64,000 nt of DNA from Paracyclopina nana (lineage: Eukaryota > Arthropoda > Copepoda > Cyclopoida > Cyclopettidae), in contig JAGUCH010000001.1 of assembly GCA_019096065.1 (NCBI GenBank), positions 1,860,001 through 1,924,000 of the forward strand, in the 5' to 3' direction. Under the pieces are notes generated by a model. The model searched no databases. It had not been told where the DNA came from and saw nothing but the letters and a program-made list of their open reading frames with translations. The translations under genes and the position numbers were made by a program. Shown piece after piece: positions 47,798 through 61,922 of this stretch. Position 1 is the first letter of the stretch; every line of letters starts with the position of its first letter.

Positions 47798-50700
47798 TTT
47801 ATCTCCGGTAGTACAGCCAGTCCATCCCTCATCACACTGGGGTAAACTGGATAAAAGAGCTCCTCTTTGTTAAAAATGCATCAAAGCAGTCCAGATTTGC
47901 CTGATGGGAGATGCATTGGCTGTGATCCGGATTTTGGTGCCAATTTTGAGCCACTATTGAGTCACATATCTCAAGCTGTGTTAGTGCAAAGAATTGTTGT
48001 CCATTGTCCTCGGTGTCACTAATGCTGATGGACTCCCTTTGTCAAGCTCCCCAGACATTGTTTCAATTTCCAGATGCCATAGGAAAATTGACCCTCTAAT
48101 TTAGCAAGATTTTCCTCCCCACATTATAATGGTGGCAAATGGAGTGGTGATGATGGTGGCATGGCCACCTCAAAGGAATTGGAAATCTGCTGGTTCACAT
48201 TTCTTTCCCCCCAAATGACATATCAGTGACACCAAAGACCAGAAGCTGGACATTTCCTACCTGATGTCCATAAATGATGAGATTCCAGAAGCTGAAAAAA
48301 AATGACGGCTTTGTTGTAGTTGACCAAAAAGCAACATGAAGCTTGAACGAGCAAAGAAGTTGTGACTTGGTGGATCTCATGCTTTAATGAAATAAAAGCC
48401 ACTTATCTTTTTCAAAAGTGACACTGCTCATGAAAAAAAGCCACGATGAACGAAATCCTTTGAGGCATCATTTCATCCTCATTTTTGACTAAGCAATGAT
48501 AGATGAAGCGATTAAACTTGTCCCTCGGAATCCAGACCCTCCAGAGACAAATTGTGCCGCATTGTCTACCCAACCACCACCTGCATTCCATCCATGAAAA
48601 ATGGACTTTGGATTACACTCACTTTAGTTTGAGCTGGCCCATTAACTGGTTAACTACCATGAATGTCCTTTGCCATGCTGACGACAATGGGTGGCCTATA
48701 TTGGCTTCAAACACTTTTTTCTTGACGATACGAGACACTCAGACATGCCATTCATCAGTGGCTTTTTTCGGCAGAAAAATTCACTCCTAGAAAATTCAAG
48801 TGGCTTTTTGATCATTGGATCATGAAATCCACCTCTGCACAACCCTGTTGCTTGTCAATGCTTCATGTTGCTTTTTCCCCGGCCAACAGTTCCTTCGGCT
48901 CTTTCTTCGCTTATATAAAGAGGCCTTTTAATAGACAGCACTAGATACAAAGGCTTCAAGACTGACCCCCCACCACCACTACCATCACACATTCCTAGTT
49001 AATTTCAGGTTCTCCTCCTGTGGAAGGGGAGTTTCGTTGTGTCTGCTTTGGGGGGTGAATGCAGCTCTCGAGTGAAAATGAATTTTTGTGTGAAACAACC
49101 CGATCATTTACAGCGTTCCATCACTGTCGTCCAACCATCGTGGCTCCATTTCGAAAAGTGCACCGATTTGTCTGCACTAGTAACGGTCTTCAAGACAATG
49201 CAAATAACGCAAGCTACATACAAAGCTGGACCAGGCTATACTGAAAAAATTGCTGTCTCACAGTGGGGAAAGCCCCCCTTAAACGGGCTGTTTCAGCCTC
49301 CTGTGAGCCTTGCTGCCCGCAGTTTTCCACAGTGTGCCTTTTGGGGACCATTGAGTGCTCGTGGTTTTTCACTGTCATGTGATAATGGGTAAGGCCACGG
49401 GCTCAAATTAAAGGGTAAACCAGACTTCCCCCAGCAGTGTGCCACTGTTGTGTTATTTATCACGTTCCCCTCTCCACTTATCATTTGACCACCAGACTCT
49501 CCGAGAATCTGGGATTCTCATTAATTAAGCCAGTTTGAAAAAAAGAATGCAGGCTCAGAGATCTACTATTATGGCGAAATTGGAGAGCAACCCCAAAGCA
49601 CTTAAAAAATTCCTCGCCTCTTCTGGCTTTTCCTACTTTGCATAATTTGAAGAGGGCAATTATAGCTGGCTAAATGTGCTTTTTTTGGCAATTTCTTTTC
49701 TGCCATGCTTTCAAGCATATTTTTTCCTTTTTTTCGTGAGCATCTTCACAATTGATAAAAAGATGGTGGGCCATTCATCAAATGTCTGAGTAATCGAAAT
49801 TATCTGAGATTTTGAGCTCCTCCTGAGTTGACAAATGAACCGTTCATCAATAACAAAAAATAATGAATTCTTCTCTGAGCTGAAAACTACCTTAAGAAGT
49901 AGGATTTTTTTGAAATGTAAAACAGCTAGCCCTCCATTTGTGAGAGGAGAAATAGCTATTCAAGCTGTATGAATCGTGGCTCTTTAAGGGCCTAAAAGTT
50001 GAGAGCCCTTAATCGTTAGATCACGAAATTCCGGCTGCAAGAGTGGAGAATGACCCATGCATAAAGTGAACTGCAAAAGAAGCTTCAACAATAATAAAAA
50101 AGCAAAGTCAGCCTTTTTGGAAAAAAATGAGTTAAAAAAAGTATATTTGCAGCATGATCAGAATGGGGGCGACACGAGCAAACATTTGCGAGAGTGCATC
50201 ATAAAGATTCTTGAGCCATAACTTTAATGCTCATATTTGCTGACACGAGGGCCATTATGCTATAGGAAGACATGACTGTATTTAACCCATAAATTGACCC
50301 TTAACCATCATGGCGCTAAAACCAGTGCTTTTTGACTAGCTCAACTCAATCAGGCTTGAATTCACTTTGTTCTCGTATTTTAAATATGAAAAATTAATAA
50401 TTTCATTAATCCGCAAGAGATGATTTACTTACATTGGAAATTATGCGACCAAGCATGGACAAACTAATTTGGCCACTGGCCCATCAAAAGTGCCAAAATG
50501 AAAAATCCACTTCTGGTAATTTTGCCTCTGCTGCAGTGGCGCCATCTATTGTAGCTATGAAAATAACGCCTTTTTCAGATTTATTATTGCGAAGAAGCCC
50601 AGTATAGGGATACTTCATCGAGTCTAAGGTACTTTCTGTCTTGTTTCCAGGTTCAAGAAAAGACGTGCAGTTCAAATTAGAGATGCCAGTGTGTTATATG

Positions 50701-52664
50701 GAAAAATGTGGTGCTGTTAAGACGTCCACCTCTAATTATGTGGAACGGCCAGGAATTATGGCATCTCTTCGTGTACGCGAGGATTTATGAACAAGCTTTA
50801 AAATGTAATGTATTCAACCACAATAATGTATTTCAACGTTTGACCGCCCTCCACACACAGCAGCTTATAATGACAAAAAGAGCAGCAATTTATGTGCATG
50901 AAAAAACAGTCAAACAAATCACGTTCGTAGTGAATCTCATTTTTCTCACCTCATCATCAAGAAAGATCTGTCTCTCGTCAACTTTTTTTTGTGTGTACCC
51001 AACAACAGCTCAGCAGTTTTTTGAGGCGAACTCCTATATTTTTAACCCAACTTTAGTACGAAAACTGACAGCATTGTGGGCTCACCAAATTAGAGATGCC
51101 TTAAGGTCTTCTGAAATCCATGGGTGGTACAGCTCTATTTTGACACTGCTGGCGGCTTTTTTGACAAATCGTCTTATAAGGAATACAGGCCACTTTCTAT
51201 CAATGCACACTGTGTGGAAGCCGGAAAAAAGCCTCATATTGCACCAGAGAGCAAAATACATTTGCAAATGTGACATTCTGTATTTGTTACACTACTGTAG
51301 GCTTTTTGAGCTAGTTTCTGCCCCAGTGTGATATTTATTGTAGTAGAACATCAAGTAGCCCACATAAAAAGGGCCCTCCCTCAGAATAGACTTCAATATA
51401 TCCAGTTGTAAGAAGAAGAAGTATATCTGAAAAAGTGATCACCCCATCCCAAGATGTCGTCCAGATCGAGATCTTTTTTACCATAACCACATGGGGCTCA
51501 CATGAGAATAGTGCTTTTTCACAATTTACTGGCTTCAAATGGAATGTCCCGTCTCAAAGCTGACATTTGCCTCTCAACTCCATCAGCCAATTTTCAAATA
51601 AAGGCTTCTCCCAGATCCCAGCAGCAATTTGAATACTACATTTTCTACTTTTAAAGATATTGTATTAGTGCTACAATGAATATATTATATTAGAGCTCTG
51701 AAGGGTTTTTCTTTGGAGTTGGTCAATAAAGAGGTGATCATGATGTATTTGGCCATGTCAAGATTGCTATCCACGCGTTTGGTAGTTGCATGAGTAATGC
51801 TGCTACCTTGATAAGTAATCATTCAATCAAGAGATTTTGCACCACCACCACCACGGCTGGAAACAATTCACGCACTCCATGTGCCCTCATCTATTACTTG
51901 TCAGCATGACAGGTCCATCTCACCATTGTGTTCAATCGCACATACCCCTTCGCCTTCTTTTTTTTTACTATTAATCCTATTTCATCTATAAACAGCCTAA
52001 AAGAGATAAACTATTTTCACTAACACTAAAGATGGCGCCACAGTAAAGAAGACAAATTACCAGAAGTGGTCTTTTTCGTTGTAACACCATTTTGGCGTTT
52101 TTGAAGGGTAAATGGCACAAAATGTCCTCTTTTTCTGGCATTTTCTTTTTAATCCAGCTGATCATAATAGGTTTGAGACCTGTGCCTCTCATTACAATTT
52201 TCCCCATAGCTATATGGTGTTTTTGAAGTATGGCACTGCGCGCACATTCCAATAGAGCTTTTTAATGTAGGCCCTTCTCATCTGCAAATTCTATTTATGC
52301 GCAATTAATGCAGAATATAAAAAATCAAAAGACATTTATGTCCCAATAATTTTGCATTTAGCAATTTTATGGTGTTTAAAAAAGTGTTTCACTCATGACC
52401 TCGGCTTTATTTTTCTGGTATAATAATGGGGCCCCAAGATTATGATCACCATCATCATTGTAGTCATTTGTGGACCCTGAGGTACATGCATGCAATGATG
52501 ATGATTTTGGTGGAAAAAAGGAGCCTTTTTCCTCATCCTTAGCAGTATATACAAGATAAATATGGTCAGGTGTTGAGAAATTACTGTTGTTGCCAAAAAA
52601 GTCTGGCTCTACAGGGGGTCCCTTCATTTTTGCAACCGAGGAGTCAGAAAACACGTGTGCTCAC
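47798..52664. other. Noncoding stretch, no gene recognised
   Basis: A 207-residue open frame at 50708-51331 (+) is long for this composition but starts at GTG, has no recognised domain and may be chance. A 92-residue frame at 52376-52654 (-) ends just before the Ig exon relic. The 17-mer GGGCTCAAATTAAAGGG at 49399-49415 also occurs inside the Harbinger element (45127-45143). Otherwise nothing is seen. Confidence 0.4.
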
Positions 52665-52803
52665 CTTATTTAGGGGCTACACTTATTTTTGCAACGTTTT
52701 TCAGGCCCAGATCATCTGAGGTGACTTCTAAGGTTCCACGCTGCAAATTCATCCACTGGATGCTGGCTTCAGGTGGTTGACCCAATTCGCAGGTGAGCCG
52801 GGC
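52665..52803 (-). pseudogene. Immunoglobulin-domain exon relic, sidestep/beat-like
   Basis: Read on the - strand, an exon-like block begins after CACAATTCAG (52803) and ends at a GTGAGC donor after 52665. It encodes ARLTCELGQPPEASIQW then about 26 residues to NVAKISVAPK. The Cys, the PPE/PPA turn and the Trp eleven residues after the Cys match the second-type Ig domains of insect sidestep and beat receptors, where the text continues P-K-E-D at a phase-1 intron. Here the codon before the donor is TAA where Glu (GAA) would be expected, a stop produced by one base change. No neighbouring exon is found, so this looks like a decayed duplicate or an isolated exon. Family assignment is from the pattern only. 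Confidence 0.45.
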
Positions 52804-55800
52804 CTGAATTGTGATTTGGTAACTAGCACCTTGCTTGGACATGTCCAAACAAGTCACGAACAACAACACTGAGCAAAACATACAAAAGGCCAATTTGGGG
52901 GGATCAAAAGAGCACAATTTTTTACACTCAAACTGCAAATACCTTGTTTTCACAACCTTTTTTAAAAACAAGAATTATCTCAACTATTTAATTGTCAAAA
53001 ACACATCCAGTAAACAAATACTTTCAGAGGGCTTTTCACTCTCTGGAATCAGTGATGAAACTCAATTATTTTTTGTCAATTCAGCAAAATTGCCATTGGC
53101 ACAAAAAGGAAAGGAAAGAAGTGAAAATGCAGCAATAAAAGACTTTTAGCTTTGTTAATTGATAAGTTGTTTTTACTTCAACTACTATTTTTTGCCTCTG
53201 ATATTTGCTGTTTATGGCAATTTGAAAAGTTTATAATATGGCAGATTTCACTGAAGGTGGAACCTAATTTTGCAGTCTAATCACAGCCTGTCTGCAAAGT
53301 TCATTCTATGTACTTTTGTTTTTGTCGTCGCGCCATAATTCAAAATCGTGCGAGCATGAATTTTCTTGGAACAATTTTTGCCAGCTCGGGAGATTACTCT
53401 CAATTTTTGCCAATTAGCTGAATGGCCTCACAGCACCGTTTTGCACACACTGTGAAAAACGCCATTTGAGTCGACCACATAATGGAATATGTCATCATAT
53501 GCTCATAGCACACAAATTCGCTCGCGAAAGTGGTGTTTTTTTCGCTGCCTTTTCCTTATGTGTTTTTGAGGAAATTAGAACGGAAATGGCCGCCACTAAG
53601 GGGTCTTAAAAATGGCTACAAATTACCGCCTCATTTTCACAAAATAAAGTTTGCAAAATAATGTCACAATTTAGGCGTCACAAGCTGACAAACAGCTCGC
53701 GAGTTTCTTCCACTATTTTGGTATGCAGTGTTATTACTCTGTCACAATAAATGCCATGAGAAATGCTAACACACAGGCAAATAAATCTTGACACTTGCAA
53801 TTTTTGCAAGGCTAATTTTCTGCTGGTAATGAAATCAAGGCTTTTTTGTGCCTCTGATAGTCATAACTCACACAATTGATTAATAGCCATCTCCACAATG
53901 ATTGGTGCACACACACACACTGGGAGAATAGGCAGTAAAAAATCCTTTAAAAGTCTTGAGTGCCAAAAGCATAAAACAGTTGACAAATTGAGCTGAGGGC
54001 CAATTGATGAGTGCCAAACGTATTTAGGGGAACAAGCAGAAGAGGACTCACAAAAAAGGTGAATCTGAAGAAGTGAGACTTTTTTCTATGCCATATTTGG
54101 TTCTGAGACCATTATGTAGCTTCAAAGTTTAGTGAACAGCAATAAATCATCTTCTGTGCTGACGCACACACTGGGCAATTTGCCCACAACAACTATACAG
54201 GAGAGAGGAGAAAAATATCAGCACTTCATGCTATTTGGAGCCAAAGAGTATTGGTGATCCTGGAAAATTGTTTCTTGAGCTCTCTCCTTCATATTTGGTC
54301 AGAAAAAGCTTGGAGGAGCTTTCTCAGGAAATCCCCCAAAAGTAGGGGAAAACAATTCAGGTCTCTCCTTTTTTGTGGCCATGTTGCTGCTGCAGCTTTG
54401 GCCCTTTTTTCCCAACATCACAAGTGAAAGTGGCTACATGGCCATTTCATGTTCCATTTTCTGGCCTTTTTATGTGGTGACAAAATTGCCAACTCTTCCT
54501 TCTTTTAGTATTCCCTTTCAGCTCCCTGCTGAAGTAGAAATTGTTGTCCAAGAAGAAAGGAAAGGTCTTTTTTCCAAGGTGTGTGTGATTGATAAGCACA
54601 GTGTTTTTGGCACTTTTTTGCCCATTACAGCACATAGTAAGTATATTGAGCTCATAAAGAGCCTGCAAGCAGCAGCTTTTATGACTTTGGCTCAAATTTG
54701 ATTTTCAGCCCCAGAAAATTCAGGAGAAGCCATTAAGCTATGTCATTATGTGGCCAAAAGCTGCCTTGGGCTGGCCACTAGCAGAAAGTCAAATTATGGG
54801 TGGTGGACAGGACTAATGAATTTTTGCCACAAATCAAGTAGCACCACAAGCACAATTGGGACAAAAAGTAATTCAGCTTTTTTCAGCCCTGCAGTACCAG
54901 AGCTACACACCTGAATGCCATCATCATCATCATAATGTTCCTCCGTCTACATATCCCTTGGCAAAACGTGTTGCACATAAAAACGCCCATTTGAGAGAAC
55001 CCGAATTATGTGTATCCCAAAAGCTGCTACTAAAATTAGCCTCATTGCTTTTAAAATGGCCAAAGTCTTGCGCGCGCATGCGCGGCATTTGTTGTTGTTG
55101 TTTTTTATTCAAAACAATAACCACGTGGCGTTTGAAAAATTGGCGCCCGCTCAGCAAACTTGAGGAGAAAAGATCGTGAATGTTCAAGGAATTTTCGGGG
55201 ACAGATCGTGATTGCCCAATGACAAGGGGTCATAAATTCAAGTGGTTTTTGACGCCATAAAATCTGCTCGAAAAATCAGGGCCATTTTTTACGACTTTAG
55301 TCAAGTGTCAAAATCTGAGGTCAAACGAGTTGGTTTACAAGATTCTGATTTATGGGCCTCAAATCGGCAGCGTTTCACTCCTAATATCATTTATAATTCC
55401 TTTTTGTTCTGCTACAAGCACAAACGTCCAAAAGGTCTCTGGATGAATCGATAGAGGATTGACATTAATGCAGTCAGCATGTAGTACTGGTTTTCTGCTG
55501 GATAATCTGACTGCCAGCCAGATGTCAAGATGAAACAATACAATAACACTGAGAGAGAGAGAGAACTGAGTGAAATAATGACAGTTTCGGGGCTCTCTCA
55601 ACTGCACAACAATATGACATAACTTTTGCTGCTGTCATGACAACAAAAGTCATGATGTGGTCAACTACAACTAAATGGGAACAAAAGCAGATGCCAAATT
55701 CCACCAAATGATGATTTTCCCCTCTCTTTTCCTCTGGTTTCCATAAAAAAGATACTTTCGGGCAGATTTGAGGGCAGAAGCAGAAATGAGGCGGCGGCCT

Positions 55801-58800
55801 TCGACAAAAAAAACTACGAAAAGTCGTGAAATCGTGACAACTGGAGCAGCTCATTTCTGGCATAATGATAGTCATTTAAAGTGGCGCTTTTGACGTAATT
55901 ATGCGCCATTTTATGGTCTCGAGCTAGATGACAACACTCGCAGCTAGCGCAGCATTTTCCAAATATTAGTGGCAAAAATTGGTTTTTAAAGGGCCTGCCA
56001 CCAGAGGACATTAGTGTCACTTGTTGTCTAATATCAGTTACCGATTTTTATGTACGCCAACGCAGACTTTTTGTCCACTGAATGGAAAAAAATCTTTGTG
56101 GGATTTTATTATAGATGAGAGTATTTTTAGAGGGAGCAGCTGCAAAGGGGCTTTTTCAAATATTTCAGGATGTCATTGGATGAAGCTTTAATCATGAGCC
56201 TCGTTTTGCCTCAAGCAACCCCAAAATATAACAGGATACTACTGAAGCAAACTAGGAGAGAAAAAATCTTCCATTTTTTGCTATAGTATGCACAAAAAAA
56301 AGCCAGGACTTTTTCCAAGTAGCTTCAAGACATGCATAAGCATTTTCATTTTTTGCTAAACATATCTTTTTCGCATTTTTGCAAGCTAGTATTTTTGCGG
56401 GCTATTTTTTGCTGATATGACTGAGGGCTTTTTGCAAAAAAAAGATAAAGAAATAATCCCGGTTGGAGCCAACCTGGTCATTTCCCGTCAATAAAAAGGA
56501 AATTCAATACAGCTTAATGGCCTCATTTTGCTGGCGAAATGTCCCTCATAAAATCCTCTCTCCTCGCATCTCATTTTATATCTGCAACAAAAAGTGGGAT
56601 AAAAAAGGTCTTTTTTCCATGCCAAAACCATTCAGGAAAAAGTAGTCAATTATTTGGAGCACTAGTTATAGCAGGAGATGCACATGATTTGCAGCAATTC
56701 CTGCTAGCTTCTCTTCCTATAATAGATTGCAATTGGCAAAACTGAGGTGGAACTTGTACTCGCAATTTTACAAAGCATTTATCTGCATCTCTCTATAAAA
56801 ATGGCAATTAAGTGATAAAAGGATCAACTATCTTCACACTTGAGGTATTTTTCTTTTTTTGCTCTATCTTCAAGCATAGTGCAAAGAAATTAATTCTGAA
56901 GTATGAAGGACGTGGCTCGTCATTATCATGGAAAGTGCTTTTGCGTGCTCCCTACCCTTTGCCTTGGCTGCTATTATCATCAGATCGATCATGCTCTCAT
57001 AAAGAGTGTGAAATTCATGTGAATTTTGCCGCGAGCAACTCAGACACGCAAACTGCTCACTCGTGAGCGAAATTCGCGACATTTCGCCTGCTGATTATTT
57101 GAACACTCTAGATACATATATGCTTATTTCAATTTGGAGCACACCGTTTTTTGCCATGATGTGATTGACTGGACTGACACAAACAAAAGTTGGCTGGCTT
57201 GGGCTTAATCTCATTGTTCTGGCTTTAGGCACGTTCCATCATCCATCTTGCTCCTCCTCTGCACAGAGAGCAGAATCAGGCGAAAAAAGCCACTTTTCCC
57301 ATATACATACACGTCATGCAAGATTTATGCCACGTTTGTAACGAGGATCGATTAAAATTATGCTTTAATGATTCGATTTAGCCGTTTCAATGCATGCTTT
57401 GATCTATTATGGGGGCCTCGGTTTTTGTTCGCATTAATTGCCCGTGAATCCAATCATCCTTTGATTCATATTTGAAGCTGCTCAGCTCCAATGCACAAAG
57501 CCAATTTGTCATGAGTTTTGGGCCCTCGACCTCATTTAGAAGTGCTTTCAATCAACATCATGTGCTCCATCAACTCAAAGCAAAACTCCAAATGAATGCT
57601 ATGATGGTCAGAAAATGCAAATCATCCAGCATTCTAGTATGTACAATTCATAAATGGAATGCAATTCTTTATTTACTTTGCTCAGAGCAGAACTTTTGCC
57701 ATTTTGGGCCATTTAGGCTGAATGCATAATCATAGTGTACACAAGTCCAATGTAAAGTTTGGGCTAAAGAGAAACTTTTGTAATAATCATAATGTTGAAA
57801 GTTCTCCTTAATTTCTCGTGGTCTGCTGTACTATATGTAATGTGCTTGATTATATTCATGTATCCTAAAAAGTGTGTTCATTTTCAAAATGAGGAGGAGG
57901 GAAACATGGAGTACTTGCTTTTTTTCTTTGTTGCTCTGTAAAGCACCAGATTTCTCCCCATTCATTACTGCTAAGGAAGATTTTTCATCAGCTAGATGTA
58001 AAGCATGAAGAGAAAAATAGGAGGAAAAATTGCCTGGAAATGGGCTTTTTTTCCCTTGATGACCATCATCCATCTATAAGTAATGGGAGCTTCTAGGGCC
58101 ATTTCGTATTTTTTGGTTGGCGGCCCTAAAAAATCCGGATCGTTTCCCTTAGATTCTGCCCAGCTGCAGATCAAATTAATGTCTCCATTTGGAGAATTTG
58201 TAAGCGTGAATTGAAGCCAGCAGGAGATCACAAGACAATGCAAGAGTGACAACTTAATAATTTTTACACCTATATAATACCACTTTGGTGGCCAGGTCTC
58301 AATAATTTTTCACTTTTGCTTTGCAACTTCATGGGAAGGCTCATTCTTCTCATGAAGTTGGAAAAACGTTGCTGGGCTGAACGAATCGCAAAGCCATTTC
58401 ATTCAATTTTGCTTTTGTCCAAAAGCAGCCTCGATAATTAATTAAAAGATGTACTACTACTACTTTGTAGTGGGCCAGTTTGGAAAATGTAGATTTTTTC
58501 CTTTTTGGTTTGGCCTAAATTTCCTTCTTTCTTCAAGTTCCTTTTTGTCTGTTGTTGAAGGTGATGCATGAAGAAAAACTTTTGTTGGTATTTTTTCTCA
58601 AGCTCTTCTCTTTTCAAAATGGTCTTGTAGACTTGACTTTGATTGAATTACAAGACTAAAAAAAGTACTGCTAAAATGGTAGTCTTCTTTTTGGCAGGAG
58701 GAAAAAGTGTCACATGTCCTAACTGGACTGGCAAAATCTCTATTATTTTGTTCAGTATAGCGGACTTTTGAAAGAGGAGGAAATCTCTAGTGTGTAAAAG

Positions 58801-61777
58801 CTGCCCCCACCAATGTTGATGTGTTTTAGGCCAAATCAAATATTCATTGGATTTTTCCACTTGAATTGAGTCTGTATTTTCTGGGAAACGAGACGTCGCT
58901 GTGAATAGAAAAGAAGTGGAGCTGGTGGCCACTTGAGAGAAATTGAACTTCAATACTAGTGCTATGGTGGTAGTCCACACTACTAAAAAATGATCTGAAA
59001 TCTAATGGAGGAAAAAAATCGTTTTCTATTGAGGCTCGGCCGATATTGGAGCCAATAATACAATTTCATGCCAGTCTCCCATTGTAAGATTGATCAGATC
59101 TCAAAAGTCTCTTTCAAACTTATTTAGGAGGCTCTTTCACACTCGAGGAGATTTTCCTCTTATCAATCCCTCTGTTTCGTTTGCCCACGATTCCAAGCCT
59201 TTGCAGAGATTGAATTTGTTTTGTTGCTTATCAGACCACGTGGTCTGCACTTCCGGTCGCATGCAGGTGGGCCTTGGAATCCCCTATCATCTTGCAAACT
59301 ATTCAAAGCTTTTTGCTCAGTTATTGAAAAAAATGAGCTGAGCACGGCTAATTGGACCCAGCAAAATTCTTATGATTTTCGGAACTAGTGATATTGCGCT
59401 TCAAAGGATTTTCCTTGCTTTGCACAATTAGTTGCAGAGTTCGCAATTACTGAAACGCGTATTTTGCACTTGAGGCAAGATCAAAGGGTGATTAGTATTG
59501 ATTAGCCGTCGATTTGTAATTAACCGGAAGTCCACAGAAGACCACGTGGTCCATTTGTAAACAAATCAAAGCGGCAGCTGTTTCCTCCTTATTTACCATA
59601 CAAAAATGGGATGGATCCTCTCAAGTTAGTGAACCTTACACAAAAGTTTGCACAGTGGGTCATTTTTCAGTTTCTCCGCCACGAGACTTTACGCTTCTCT
59701 GCTTCTGCTCAGCCAACCAAGAGTGTGCAGAATAAGGAACTTTCAGCTACTACCCAGTTTGCACACTGTGGGGGGAAAACTCTCTGAGCTGCTGAAAACT
59801 AAATTGATTTTTCAATTAACCAAATGCTACCTTGTTCACTTACTATGCATAATTCATGTGGCCAGAATGTTCAATTTTTGGCTTAATGGTCAACTGCTGT
59901 GTGTGTGTGTGCAGTTCCCCTTTGTGTGTGCATCTGAGAATGAGAAAATACTGCTAAAAGAATCTGTGCTAAGACAAAACTTCAGCCTAGCATAATGGAG
60001 TCCCCAAGGTGCAAAGTCTCTGCTATTTCTCCCCTTTTCTTCTTTGTCTCTGTCTTTTCGTCAGCTCAAAGCACTGAGAAAGAGAAGCACACAAAGCTTC
60101 CAATCCATTTGATAGCAATTTCACTATTGCCCAGACCATTTTTCCACCTTTCCTTCAGTTCTCGTCAATTAGACTTTTTGGGCCATTATTGTGTGTGCAG
60201 CCAGGAAACTGGCCCAAAAAGCCCTTAATTTTCTGCATGCTGAGAGTAGTTGTCACTTTTTGGGGCAAAAACGCACATTGGTCTTGACAGGCATGAATTT
60301 GGGCATTTTGATGCTCGCCTCACATCTTGCGATTCGAGGCTACATATTTTGCAAGATTGATATCTACGATATGAGCAAATTACCAGCCTGATTTCCTCAC
60401 CAAACCTCCAGCCCGCTGTGGTTCTTTTGTTATTTTTTACACTTTTATGAAATGGATGCGTGTTGTTGCCATTGCTACTTTTGGCTTTCACGCGGAACTT
60501 TGTGTGCAAAAACTCGCGTGATCTGCAATTGCATTCAAATTATGTTGTTTTTGCACGTAAAAAATTGCCCATGAGTGAGGTAATTTGTTTGCTGATTGTT
60601 CCATGAATTCTTGTGCAAATTCACGCCTGCATTGATTACGTGCACACAGAAACAATCAAATGCTCCTTATTTTTTGCATTTCCTGGCAAATTCCACGAAC
60701 GAGCCGAACAAAAAAAGGAGATTTCTGGCTGAATTGGCTATAACCAAATGGGAAAAGTGAAAATTGTTTCGGTGTTGCATAAATGGAGGATCAATCTTGC
60801 TGTTTTCCTGATGATGGTGAAAAGTTCACAATTTGTAGGGCAGCACAGTGGTCCATCATGCTCGCACGACAGATCTTCAGTAGATGATCTAGATCATCAT
60901 CAAGAAATTTCCAAAGAATGAAATTTTCCACGGGCAATTTTGTGGCCTCATCGTCACGACCTAGAGGCCGAGTTTTGACATGTTTTCAAATCTCCCAGGT
61001 TCACAGGTCAAACTGACAAATCATTGAATTCTGGGCAACAACAACAACATATGAGAAAATGGCCCCAAAATGTGATATTGGAAAATGGCCTGGCCAAATA
61101 ATAGACCATTTGCAGAAATACTAATTTGCCATATTTGCTCAGCAATGGTTTTCCAATATTTTAGCCATGTCTACCAACTTCTAGGAATACTTTTACTGCA
61201 GCCATAATCAAGCACTCGAGTCAAACCACAAAAAGTTGGGCCTTTGTTGCCACAAAGTGCCTTTTCAAAATTGCCTTTTAAAGCCTCGCGTTCAAACTAT
61301 ATGTATAGTATGTGCAAAAAAGTGATTGTGGAAAAAGAAGTTTGATGACCTTAGCACAGAGTCTTCTTATCAGGGGTAATTTGCAAAAATATTCATGACC
61401 CTGAAGGTACATACACAATGGAGCTTTTATTGTGGTTTTTATCTCGCAGATTAATGAAATGAATTAGCCTGGTAGCACATAACTGAATAGCTCTGCAAAA
61501 AGCCAGCTTTTTTGCAGGTTATGCCAAAAACCGAGCTTATAATCCGGTGGTGGTTTTGCATTGACATTTAAAATTGGATTAATCAATCTTTTCAAAATTA
61601 CTCAATTAGTGCAAAGATTTCAACAGAAGAAAAAAGCATTGAAACAAGGAGCAGACTGCAAAATGCACGATTTTTCACGTAAACGAAGCAATCTCATTAA
61701 AATCGGCGAATTACATCAGCATGCAAACTTTGCATTAAAATAATTTTCCCTTTGTGAAAACATAGTACTATGAAGTA
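52804..61777. other. Long noncoding stretch, no gene recognised
   Basis: AT-rich with a (GA)n run at about 55551-55564 and a (GT)n run at 59899-59911. CACACTGGG words lie near 53917 and 54171, with a CACAGTGGG/CACACTGTGGGG pair at 59653-59772. Several 80-115 residue open frames have no recognisable homology. I see no element with paired termini. Confidence 0.4.
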
Positions 61778-61922
61778 GGCTTAGTCTCTTCTGGAGATTT
61801 CATAGTGACCAAGCCACGGTCATTATCGATTCTTATGTAGTTCCATCGCAACCTACTCAATACATAAGAAACGATAATGACCTTGGCTTGGTCACTATGA
61901 AATCTCCAGAAGAGACTAAGCC
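61778..61922. mobile_element. Foldback MITE family A, copy 2 (145 bp, intact)
   Basis: A complete hairpin. GGCTTAGTCTCTTCTGGAG and about 45 more bases are mirrored almost perfectly at the right end, with a short loop containing TTCCATCGCAACC. GTA is duplicated at both sides (61775-61777 and 61923-61925). This copy defines family A and shows which parts of the 2.8-kb copy are insertions. High arm identity points to recent activity. Confidence 0.92.

Noticed and set aside
50708-51331. 207-residue open frame as a gene
   Set aside because: Starts at GTG, has no recognised domain and no conserved motif, lies in AT-rich sequence, and is within what long noncoding DNA can yield by chance.
54375-54701. 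108-residue open frame as an exon
   Set aside because: No acceptor or donor consistent with an exon and no similarity I recognise.
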